Shown one piece after another: positions 36,372 through 46,837 of a stretch of DNA of 64,000 bases. The notes under the pieces were generated by a model. It was given only the letters and a program-made list of their open reading frames with translations, did not search any database and was not told where the DNA came from. The DNA is from Azolla pinnata (Eukaryota > Streptophyta > Polypodiopsida > Salviniales > Salviniaceae). The position numbers were made by a program, and so were the translations under genes. The DNA lies in assembly GCA_037176905.1 (NCBI GenBank), contig JBBBWG010012335.1:1-64000 (forward strand), given 5' to 3'. Positions within the stretch are counted from its first letter, which is position 1; each line of letters starts with the position of its first letter.

Positions 36372-36895
36372 CATGGCACACATGCATACATACATACATA
36401 CATACACATGCATACACATGCACGCATACATACATGCACGCACACATACATACATAGACACGCACACACATATGCATGCATGCATGACTCGCACGTGCAG
36501 ACATGCATGTCCTGTGCGTGTATGTATGTGCGTCGTGCGCGTATGTATATGCATATGCGTGCACACAGAGCATGCATACATACACGCACATGCACGCGCC
36601 CACACACACACACATACATACATACATACGCGCGCATGCAGCACATCTACATGCATGCATGCATGCACACACGACATGCACACACACATGCATGCCCGCA
36701 CACACGACATGCACACACACATGCATGCCCGCACACATACATGCATACAACGCACATGCAGCACATCTACATGCATGCACACACGACATGCACGCACACA
36801 TACATGCATACAACGCACATGCAGCACATCTACATGCATGCATGCATGCACCCACGCATGCATACATGCACGCTGTGATGGCTACAAAGACCATA
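36372..36895. repeat. (CATA/CATG/CACA)n tract of ~520 bp
   Basis: Alternating purine-pyrimidine DNA made of CATG, CATA and CACA tetranucleotides, with a higher-order segment (GCACATCTACATGCATGCA plus ACACGACATGCACACACA) repeated several times. Frames of 90-185 codons are open on both strands (Cys/Met/Val/His-rich), which is an effect of composition. Such DNA can adopt Z-form. Confidence 0.92.
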
Positions 36896-37162
36896 TGTAG
36901 AGTAGGCACCGTTGCTCAAGGGCTCTTGTAACAATACAGGCCCCCGAAAAAAAAACTGCAGAATTGGAACCGAAACGTACACAGCCGAAACTGAAGCGCA
37001 ACAGCGAGCAAATTCAATCGTGTCGCCAACGACCGATCTCGGGTTACAGTGCAGGCAGATAGAAGAAGTTCCGATGCCCGCAGGAACAGCATCGAAACAC
37101 CCTGATGCACTTTGCTTGAAGTCGTTGCAGAGGAACCGGCCGTTTTCATGAACAGTTTGGGT
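36896..37162. other. Unique spacer between the CA-rich tract and TTAGGG repeats
   Basis: No recognisable coding or RNA gene. Short Thr/Glu-type frames are unremarkable. Confidence 0.4.
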
Positions 37163-37163
37163 C

Positions 37164-37223
37164 TTAGGGTCAGGGTTAGGGCTAGGGTTAGGGTTAGGGT
37201 CAGGGTTAGGGTTAGGGTTAGGG
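37164..37223 (+). repeat. Interstitial telomere-like repeat, ten TTAGGG-type hexamers
   Basis: Ten contiguous 6-bp units: seven TTAGGG, two TCAGGG and one CTAGGG. The period is six, not the seven of the usual plant telomere (TTTAGGG). It lies about 0.9 kb upstream of the RBR start codon. Confidence 0.9.
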
Positions 37224-37920
37224 CGTTTCTTGATAGGTTCGAGACCAAATGCGATCAGCGGCCGTTTTTTTAAGAAATCCCACGGCGCTCGAATCAGAGA
37301 GCAATCTTTTTTTGAATACCTTATTCTTCTTTTTTACCACTTCATTTTTCCGCTTCTTTTTTTTCCTTCTCTTCTTGTTTTCAATCGAATTCCCATCGTT
37401 AGTTATAAAACGCCCCAATGGTTACTGTGCATCGTTTCTACGATTCGTTACAACTATGGATCGGTCGAAACCGCCCGAAACTTTCTCGCGGCAGAGGAAA
37501 TAACCATTTCTAGCGGAGCATAACAAACAAACAGGTTTCCGCCTCACAACAGTTGAAAAGAAGGATTAAAATGAAGGATGAGTGATCCGTTCGCGGAGAA
37601 ATTTCGATTCCGGAGGAAATTTCGATCGCTGCACCTCTGCTCGATGACGAATATCATCGAATCGACCGTTCAATGTAGGAACAATTTCAAGACCAAAAAT
37701 TCCCTTGTACATTACCTTCAAAGCAAGCAAGCAAGCAGAAGTGTTCCCAAAATGAGGAAGATATATACTGCGGTTTTTTTTTAACATCAACGATTTTGGT
37801 TTTTCTTTTTCCGCTCAGCCTAAAAAAAAAAAAAATCGGACAAAATGAAGGGGGCAAAAAAAAGAAAAAACAAAAAACAAAGGGAAAAAGATTATTAAAA
37901 AAAAAAGCCCGCGAGCAGCG
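37224..37920. other. Distal RBR promoter region
   Basis: Contains T-rich and A-rich runs (37325-37375 and 37820-37910) and no recognisable gene. An open frame from 37796 runs into RBR exon 1 in the same frame, but its upstream part is Lys-rich low-complexity sequence and lies over promoter elements, so it is not taken as coding. Confidence 0.45.
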
Positions 37921-37933
37921 CCACGTCAGCGGC

Positions 37934-37939
37934 CACGTG
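37934..37939. promoter_or_regulatory. G-box CACGTG in the RBR promoter
   Basis: A palindromic GGCCACGTGGCAG context, with a second CCACGTC core 13 bp upstream at 37921-37927. G-boxes bind bZIP and bHLH factors. It lies about 170 bp before the RBR start. Confidence 0.55.
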
Positions 37940-37958
37940 GCAGGCTTGGCGGGGGCGA

Positions 37959-37983
37959 TTTCCCGCGCTTTTTTTTTTCCCGC
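37959..37983. promoter_or_regulatory. Two E2F sites in the RBR promoter
   Basis: TTTCCCGC occurs at 37959-37966 and again at 37976-37983, both followed by GC. This is the consensus E2F-DP site. Plant RBR genes are known E2F targets under RBR feedback, so the pair of perfect sites fits autoregulation. They lie about 130-150 bp before the start codon. Confidence 0.75.
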
Positions 37984-38110
37984 GCCCTCCTCCTCCTTCT
38001 TCTCCCTCAAGAGTTTCTCTGTTCTTCTCTGTGTACTTCCTCTGTTTGGCTATGGCGACGGAAGCTCTCTGCGTCGCTTCCTCGCTCTGAAGCGCACCAT
38101 AGCTCGGCCA

Positions 38111-41100
38111 ATGCATTCGTCTTCTTCTTCGTCGTCTTCGTCTTTGTCTTCTTCTGCAGCGGGGACCTCAGCTCCTCCTCCTTCTTCAGCAGTTGCAGCA
38201 ACGGCAGTCGTTTCTTCTTCCTCCTCTTCTTGGTCTTCTTCTTCTTCTTCTTCGCTTCCTGCAATGGCTTCTCCGCCTCCTCCCCTTGCTTCCACTCCCA
38301 CCGCAGCAGAGAAGCTCGCCAAAGCGGAGGCGCTCCTTCTTCACCTCTCTCAGGTACATACACGTCGCGCAGCTCCATTTTTTCTGGAACACTGGAAGGG
38401 GGAAGACGAGGGAAAAAGAAACATCTTTCATCATCTCCATCGCCGTCGTCTTCTTCTTCTTCTTCTTCTGATGCTGCTGCTGCTGCTGCTGCTGCTTGGC
38501 TATGGCGATGGCTTGAACTCGTTTCTCTTTCTTTCTTTTGCTCTGTCTCATTCTGTTGGGTGCGCGCAGGTGCACAGCTTCCATTTGGTGCACGACGGCC
38601 TCCTTCGGGATGCTTCTAGACTCTTCTCAGAGACCAAGCATCACCTGCTCTCCACTGTCGCTTCTGTGGGCTGCGGATCAGTATGTGTTTCTATGCCTTA
38701 CCCCCTGCCCTCTTCTCTGCAACTCGCGTCTGTTGAATTCCTACCATCAAACTGTATCAGCAGTCATCAAAGAAGTGCAGGGAAGGCAAAGAATTCCTTG
38801 CACCCATTCATGAATGAATTCCTTGCTTCCTGACAAGCACAATCTGTTGTTGGCCTCATTGCAGTATATTCCTCAATTTCCCTCTTCAAAGTCATGGGGT
38901 CTGGGGATAATAAATTCACGAAGGTTTTTCAACCTGGGAGCTGAGGTCTTCTTGATCAAATGTCATTCCTGTTACATAGTTCTTTCCCCTTATTTCATTC
39001 TCTGTGCAAATTCATACGCATACATATACGCATGCATGCATTTGTACTTGCATAAACACATATAGATGCATACATAACACATTCCCACATACAGATGCAT
39101 GCATACACGTGCACACACCGATTTCGTGGCCCCATGTATAGTCGTACACACCCAAACAAATCGATACCGATCCAATTCATTCTTTTTGGCTCAATGGGGA
39201 ATGATTTGTTGGAAATGCCAGACCTTGTAGTAGTGTTGTTTTGGGTTCCTTTTGTTTACGTTTTTGAATCGTGTCTTCATACCCGAGAATTTGTGTTGAT
39301 TTCACAATTAATATTTCCCCCTTTCACCAGGAAGAAGGTTTGATAAAGTGCTGGTCGGCAAGCCTCATTTATTGCGCTTTCAAATTGGGCCGACCGTCGC
39401 AATCTATTGTTGGTTTCGGTGGATTTACACTCACGAAGCTCCTCAAATCGTTAAAATTTGAGTGAGACAGACATCTCTTCCTATTCTACCATTTTGATTG
39501 AATGAGAAGAATCAAATTTCGTCAATTTCTGGGTAGTTTTTCTTTGATCAAGATCTTGTTTCTGTGCATAATATCTTGATGTTCCTTTTTTTCTTGTTTG
39601 CTTGGTTGCAGAGTAATGGATTTCCTTAGAGAGTTATCTTATTTTCTATCAAAATCTAGCCAAGCGTTGATGTCCATATATGGCGAAACATTCAATGCAT
39701 TCCAGCAGGTATGAATGAAATTTTGCATGTCAAGGGAAGTAAGGTTTCCTCTTTCGTAACAAAGTTTTCACATATGATGTGTAATTTCTTATGCCATTGC
39801 CCTTGCCCCCTACAGCAACTTCGACAACTACAGGCCAACTATGTCCACCTTGCAGTTCTTTATCAGTAAGTTCTCTCTCTGTTTCTCAAATATTGGATCT
39901 TTTTAAACTTATTAACAATGCTATAACATACTGTGCTTGGTTTTATCACGGTTAATGTATTACTGTAAAGCTTCCAGCTCCCTGTAGAAGATTGATCAGA
40001 ACGCTAAAGGATCTGTTGTGAGAAAATTTTCCTTGTTCATTCCAGGGTAGATTTTAAAATCTTCTTTCCTTTCATAATTTTTTTTTGCAGAAATTACAAG
40101 AAGAACTTCTCTAAGTTCTTTCATCCACCTAATGAGATTGAAGGAAAAGATAATGCCTCGATAGGGTCGTGTGTGGATGCCGAAAATTTGATGTATCTGA
40201 GGTTTGGCTGGATGCTATTTCTGGCCCTAAGGATGCATGTTCCTGGTCATTTTGTAGACCTCATGACTTGCGCCAATGGCCTGATTGCTATATTTGTAAG
40301 CATCGAAACCACCATGTTACCCCATATCGTTCTGGACTTCATGCTGCTTCATTATCCTTTTCTAAATAGATGTACCATATGGCACTATCTGGCATCTACA
40401 TTTCAATACTTAGCGCCTAATTGAAAGCATGGAAAGTCATAAATTGTTGGTATTCGTACATATCCTACTCGTTGCTCATATGGATCGAGACCAATGCATG
40501 GTTCATAAATATACTGATCTATGTCGTAGTTTGATCTATGGCATCATTCATACATAGTCTGTCCCATGCCTTTGTTCATAGCAAGGTTGATATATGCCCT
40601 TGTGTACATATACTAGCCTATGTTTATACATATTCTGTCTGAAATTCTGACACATATCGACTTTTGTTCATGTGTATATCTTCCTTCCATTTTTCATGCA
40701 TATACCAATCGACATGTTTTATTCATACACAATTAAACATTTGCCATTGTTCATGCTATCATACACATGCTCCTACATGATATTGTTCAAACTGATACTA
40801 CTTGACTATGCATCGCTCATACCTATGTTGACCTGTGCACTGTTCCATATGTATATTGAGATATGTCATGTATTTCATGTTTATATACTGGAATTCGGTC
40901 AAGTTGATCATAACTCTCATTTAATGACATATTTCTAGTTTCTCCACACTTCTTCCATTTCAATGTTTTTGCTCAGTACGTACTAAGTTCTCTCTATCTA
41001 GTATGGAATTCGTCGAAGATGCAAACTGTTACCCTCTTCATAGTCCTAATTGTACATTTTTTTCACCACTATACTTTATGAAAATTAACATATCATTTTT

Positions 41101-44100
41101 TTCATTCAGGTTGTAATGATAATTCACATGCCAGCTCGCATGAGGAACGTTTCTTTGGATGATTCCTCAACATATTGTATGTAACTGGATCGTCTCCCAT
41201 GTGCAAATCTTTTTGTTACCAATTTGGACTATGTGCTAATTATTATCCTTTCCGTGCCCACAGCTATTAACACCCCCAGGGGTGTTGACATTGTAGCATC
41301 TCTCTGCAAACTGTATGACGCATCAGAAGCAGATGTCAGAGCCATGCTAGAAAGAGTTAATTCCATGATACAATCACATATTGACTCCAAAGATATTCTT
41401 GGAACTGTTGAAAAGGAGAAATTTATGGAAGGAATTGATACAGGTTAAAACTTTCTTCTCTATCAATTGGAATTTGCTTTGGTTTACTTGTTCGTGTGTC
41501 TGACATATCTATCATCATCTTTTTGTTTTTCCAAAGATGGTCTTATGCGCTTTAAACGACTTATGGAGAAACAGGATATCATCACCTACTTGAAAATACT
41601 AGATAAAAACTATGTTGAAGTGTACCATAGACAAGGGGATATAGACGAGCGGTCATTTCTTCCTGAGAACAGCTTTGTCATAGATTTGATATCAGGATAT
41701 CGAAATGGGTCAGATGAACCTTCTTGGACAAGATCTGCAAAGGCATGTTCTCTATGTTGATATTTTTTGTTCTCTTGACAACTATAGCTACAAAACTGTG
41801 GCGAGACATAAAAGGCTTGTGTTTGTTGTATGCAGAGAAAGTATGAAATGATTTCTTCTCCTTCTAAACCTATAGCATTGAGAGTGAAAGTACCTACTGA
41901 AGATGATTCTCTTTTATTGTCCCCGAATTCAGGCATTAGTAAAATGCCTCCTCCAACTCCAGTTTCTGTCAGTATGGCCACAGCCAAATGGTTAAGAACT
42001 GTTATTGCTCCTTTGCCAGCAGAGCCTTCAATTGAATTGCTCAACTTTTTCAAGTCTTGTGACACAGACATTACCAAGGATGTTATTTATAGAGCACATT
42101 TACTACTAGAGTGTGCTTTTTCTGTCGAGGTAGCTAAAAATTCGGTCACTGGAGGTGCCAATGCTATTTCATCCCTGACCTCTGCATGGGCTCTTCATCG
42201 AAGGATAGAGGCATTGAAATTATATTACAGGGTTTTACATGAGATGTGCAAGGCTGAGGCCAAGCGTCTTCAAAGTGATAACCTCTCCTCTCTTCTTACC
42301 AATGAGAGGTTCCATCGATGCATGCTAGCTTGTTGTGCAGAAATAGTTCTGGCTACACACAAAACAATATCTATGGCTTTTCCAGCTGTTTTGGAGCCAA
42401 TGGGGATCACTGCCTTTGACCTCAGCAAGATGATCGAGAGTTTTGTTAGGCATGAAGAGACATTGCCAAGAGAGCTAAAGAGGCATTTAAACTCTATTGA
42501 AGAGAGGTTTCTCGAAATGCTAGCATGGGAAAAAGGTTCTTCTATGTACAATTCCCTTATCATTGCAAGGCCATATCTGAAGTTCCATATTCAAAGGCTG
42601 GGTCTACTGGGTGATCCCATGCCATCGCTGGAAACTCTCAAGTTTCGGTTTCAGTCATCGAAGGATACTCTACGCTCTGTGAAAACAGAAGGAAATGCTT
42701 CGCCAGGTTGCCCTAAGCATGACTGCTGCTTTTGCTGTACCAAGAATGTTGAATTATTGGGCTTAATCTATTTATAAGGAATTCTAAATGCAAAGTCAAA
42801 TAGAATATTTTATGTATGGGAAGACTTACACGAATTCCTTGTTGCATTTACATCAGCTACCAGAAATATAAAGCGAGAGGTGGAAAATGGCTCGCTGCTT
42901 CTATCTCCGATCAGAGACAGAACTTCTGCATTTTCAGTCTTCAGCCCCACAAAGGCTATCACACAACCTCCGCTTCAATCGGCATTTGCCAGGTGACCAT
43001 GGATATTGATAGTATTGCCACGTACCATGTATTGTATCAGTTGTCAAATTTGACATAATTAAATCGTATCGTTGTCCATCTGTCAGCCCTCATAGGATAA
43101 TTTCAGCTGGTGGAAGTGAAACGTGTGCTGAGACTGTGATAGGGATCTTTTTTCACAAGGTGATCAGGGAAACATTTGTTATTCAAGACCTTTAATTTCT
43201 GTGTGAAATCTCTATTTTAACAGATTCCTTGTTTTATCTACAGGTGTTGAAACTGTCTGCAATCCGAATAAAGCTTTTGGTAGAAGCTCTCAAGCATCCG
43301 GCTCACCTCATGGAGGATGTGTTTAAACTAGTTAGTCATCTGCTTCATGAGGAGACGCATATTTTCTTCAATAGGCATATTGACCAAATTGTCCTATGCA
43401 GTTTATATGGGGTTTGCAAGGTTCGTCAGTCATGAATATAAAAATACATTTTGACATGCACTGGCCTAGGTAGCTATTTATTTTTAGAAGAGACATTCTT
43501 GAGGTAGGCTCTAGCGTGAAATGATTGAACTCTTCAATTAATTTTGGCAGGTAAAGCAACTCAAATTAACATTTAAGGAGATTGTTCAAACGTATAGACA
43601 AATGCCGCAAAACAAGTCTTACGTATTCAGAACAGTCTTCCTTGACTCAAAAGGGGTATGCTGCTGCTACATCTGTGTATTCCTATGTTCGTACCTAGGA
43701 TTCTTTTTGAGAGTTGAAAGACTAGTGTCAAAGAGTGAATCAGCGTAGCATATTTCAACAGTAATATGTTAAAATTTATCTTGGTGCATTCATCTTGGGT
43801 GAATATATGGCCATATGAAAAACTGAATCCAACCTGTTAACCCATGCTCACACTGAACCATAATGATTACCAGAGACTTGAGGTTATTCAGCTCAGAATC
43901 TTTCACTATTTGCACTTTACATTATTTGGAGCATTATATCTTATATTTCAATCAGTTACTATAAAAGAGCAGCTCCAGCTGTGACATTATCAGTCCATCT
44001 TTCTGACGTTCTAATAGTTTCTACTGTAGTTAATTCACAATACTCATTTTGATTTTGTTAAGTTTGTTCTAATCTCAATTGGCAGGGAAGTCAAGAGACA

Positions 44101-44865
44101 GGGGATATCATTCAGTTCTACAATGCTGTTTTCATTCCTTTAGCTAAAAGCTTTCTGATTGAACTCAGTTCTAGGGCTGCATTAAGCGCCAATGACAACA
44201 ATGAAGACAAAAATAGAGGTACATTGCATGGGAAATGTGTATGTATCTACGGGGGGAACTTGTTTGGTTTTCGCTGTTAACTTTTTGGACTGTTTATAGT
44301 TTCACATGGATCATCGCCATTTTCCTCTCTTCCTGATGCATCGCCGAAGAAAGTTTCTGCAAATCATAATGTCTACGTCTCCCCATTAAAAGCTTCAAAG
44401 GTATGTATGTAGAAGCCTTGCCATTGGGAGAAGGAGCTCTATTGCAGATGACTTGCTGCTGGAAATCAATGGTACATAATGATCCCAAGGAATTGCCTGT
44501 TTTGTAGGTCTTATCTCCTCATTCGCGGCGATTGTATGCGTGTTTTGGTGAAAGCACCCATGAATATCAGAGCCCATCAAAGGACTTATCTGAGATCAAT
44601 AAGAGACTGATGAACCACAGGTTTGGGTTCTTCACATATATAAATATATGCTCTGTTTTTTGCATTGTTGCTTAATTGTTTTCCAAGGCAAGATATGTTA
44701 CAAAAAGCTGCTATTTTTTTTCTTTCTTTTGCCTCTGATTGATTGTGGTGCCTAATGTGATTGCTGGGCAGAAAATTGGGAAGATTGGATTTTGCCGATG
44801 TAAGCGTAGTCAATGATTCGGTCGTGGCCAAGGACCTGATCTCTCAGAATTGGGCTCTGAAATGA
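38111..44865 (+). CDS. RBR: Retinoblastoma-related protein (RBR)
   Basis: Nuclear pocket protein that represses E2F-DP and controls the G1/S transition, stem-cell maintenance and gametophyte development. Eighteen exons join in frame: 38111-38353, 38570-38680, 39331-39461, 39612-39708, 39816-39865, 40091-40295, 41110-41176, 41264-41443, 41537-41742, 41836-42706, 42857-42992, 43087-43159, 43244-43420, 43550-43655, 44086-44218, 44300-44400, 44509-44620 and 44772-44865, giving 1,030 residues (Arabidopsis RBR is about 1,010). After a Ser/Ala/Pro-rich N-terminus come the RB N-terminal domain, pocket A (from [18 protein letters not shown], about residues 475-680) and pocket B (about 765-930, with [19 protein letters not shown]). 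CDK-type S/T-P sites cluster in the spacer and tail (SPIRD, SPTK, SPKK). The intron at 41743 uses a GC donor. The start is uncertain: Met at 38111 or the downstream Met at 38264. Confidence 0.97.
40450..40900. repeat. Degenerate short repeats in RBR intron 6
   Basis: Variants of GTTCATACATAT, CTGATCTATG and CCATGTTCAT recur roughly every 45-60 bp over about 450 bp within the 0.8-kb intron between exons 6 and 7. Copies are strongly diverged. There is no coding potential. Confidence 0.5.
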
Positions 44866-46060
44866 AGATATATAAGCTCTACATGGATCTTTTCATGCTC
44901 TTTTTTTTATCCCCATTCTTCTCCATAATTCACATTACATAATCATTCTTTATCCTCATTAGCTCACCACCCATCCTCCTAAAATAAGCACCTTTTCTTT
45001 CTGCCAGTTCGCTGTGGATACCTCCAATAAGTCTTCCATCGCAATCGTAAAACGTGTTTTGTACAGATATAATGCTCGAGGCAAAGTGCAGGCAAAGAAT
45101 CGGTGGAGCTTGTAATATAAGAAGACACAGTTGGAAAAACCATTTCTCTACATCCAGAATCAGAATCTGTAAGCTTCTTTGCACTTTTTTTTTGCTTATG
45201 TGAGATGAATCGGTCTATAGCCAGGCAGATGTCTGTGGTAGATCCATGTATATATGTGGAACAAGATACAAGATTATGGATTTTGGGCTAAGCGGAGGCA
45301 TCTGCTTGAGGAATCGAATCACAGCTATGGAACAGTTGTACACAATCGATCGATCGATCGATCGATGGAATGTGTACCCAAAGCATAACCGCATTTGATC
45401 CGTTAGCGCATAACCGCATTTGATCCGTCAGCGCTGAAGCGGTACATTTCTTATCGATTCTTTGGCATGGGTTGCTGTTAAATAAAATATGGAAGAATCT
45501 AAGAGAAGAACCAACCGCGTTCAATCGCTGGATCAAGGCGGTAGACTTCTTATGGATGGCATGCATTGTTGTTAAAACATGGAAAAGAATCTATTATAAG
45601 GGAAGATTATGGGATGAGAATGCTGTTAGAATCTGGAAGTATCGAAGAAAGGGAGCTGGGTCAACGCCGCGTCGAAGGTGTAGATTGTACCTTGGTAATG
45701 AACGATATACGTGCGTCGAGGAAGAGCTTCGACGCTGGAAGAGCTTTGTCCCAGTGCCGAAGCCTCTGCTTGACGATCGCAAAACTGACGATTTCTTAGA
45801 TGGGCTCAAAATTCTTAGGTTTTTGGTGTGTTTTACTTCGACTCGAGAGATCTTCGCAGGATCTGTCTGTTGTGTGGTGGGATTGAGGAAAGTTTAACCT
45901 TCATTCCTTGATGAACTAGCCCCACAACCTGTTAACCCGATGATCCGAGCATCGCAGAGTATATAGTTGGGTGGTTGAGAACGCCAGTGGCGGAATCTGT
46001 CGATTTCCAAAGTTGGGTTTCAAAAGAACCTTCGACGGCTGCCCTTCCAGATTCCAGACC
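44866..46060. other. Spacer downstream of RBR
   Basis: Holds the RBR 3' region, a (GATC)n run at 45345-45366, and a 25-bp direct duplication (GCATAACCGCATTTGATCCG) at about 45384-45433. A 141-codon open frame at 45472-45897 (+), Arg/Lys/Trp-rich, has no family match and no flanking support. Confidence 0.45.
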
Positions 46061-46305
46061 TAGATTCCAAACATCTGCTTGGCGAAGACCGGTTCCGTCC
46101 TCTTACGAAGCGGGGGCCTCTGATACCACAATTCTGGGCATGTTTAGATTCCAAACATCGACCTGGCTAAAGACCGATTGCGTGGCGACTCGGAATCCCC
46201 TAACTAAACCCCTCTTAAAACAACTAGAGGCCTCTGATACCCACGAGTCCGACTCTATCCAGATTTTCTAAACATCTTCGTGGTGAAGGCCGAGTCCGTT
46301 AGACC
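46061..46305 (+). repeat. Degenerate ~85-115 bp direct repeats
   Basis: TAGATTCCAAACATC plus GACCG, then GGCCTCTGATACCAC, occurs at 46061 and 46145; a third weaker start (AGATTTTCTAAACATC) is at 46261. The DNA is non-coding and lies upstream of the eS24 promoter. Confidence 0.65.
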
Positions 46306-46629
46306 CAAAATCCTCCCTACACCCTCCGGAAAAACAAAAAACAGCTGGCTTCCGATTATACTACGATTCCGACCTAACAAGAAGAAAAACAAAAAAGGAC
46401 GAAACGCGAGTAAAAGCAAGCCAGCACCCGATTGCGCCGAACTCGAACCCATTGATGATGCCAATATATACACACACACATATATATACATATATATACA
46501 TATGTTTATACCTTTTGTTCTATGTAGATTCATGGAAGAGTTTGTGTTTTTTTATGCAACAAGAACTTTGGTGGTTCTTGGTCGTAGCCGGATTCGAACC
46601 CTGGTTCCTCATTTCTTGTGAAAAACCAG

Positions 46630-46635
46630 AGCCCA
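46630..46635 (-). promoter_or_regulatory. Site II-type element (TGGGCT) upstream of eS24
   Basis: AGCCCA on the plus strand is TGGGCT on the minus strand, the core bound by TCP factors in many plant ribosomal-protein promoters. A CTAACCCTAG telo-box-like motif follows at 46801-46810, just before the start codon. Both are short motifs, so this is suggestive only. Confidence 0.4.
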
Positions 46636-46706
46636 AATGTGAAAGCGGACAATTCCTCGTTTCTTGTCTCTGTGTGTGTGAAACCAAATTCAAGGGTTTT
46701 TGGTGG

Positions 46707-46755
46707 TCTTCTTCTTCTTCTTCTTCTTCTTCTTCTTCTTTCCTTCTTCTTCTTC
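46707..46755 (+). repeat. (CTT)n microsatellite in the eS24 leader region
   Basis: About twelve CTT/TTC triplets followed by CTTCTTCTTCCGC, ending some 80 bp before the eS24 start codon. Confidence 0.9.
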
Positions 46756-46837
46756 CGCTTCGTCTTCTGCAGACGCTGCAGGCGCTGAGCTCCTCTCTCC
46801 CTAACCCTAGATCCTGTGCAGGGCACGACGCTGCGCC

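Noticed and set aside
36355-36931. Several Cys/Met/His-rich open frames on both strands
   Set aside because: They are products of the CATG/CATA tetranucleotide tract. Overlapping frames on both strands with the same composition are not genes.
37796-38110. Upstream in-frame extension of RBR
   Set aside because: The sequence is Lys-rich homopolymer and covers the E2F sites and G-box, so it is better explained as promoter and leader; the start at 38111 is preferred.
45472-45897. 141-codon Arg/Trp-rich frame downstream of RBR
   Set aside because: No recognised domain, and a competing frame overlaps on the same strand.
46575-46605. Minus-strand GGTTCGAATCC, a perfect tRNA B-box
   Set aside because: I could not find a matching A-box, a cloverleaf or a SINE-like tail at the right distance, so neither a tRNA gene nor a SINE is called.
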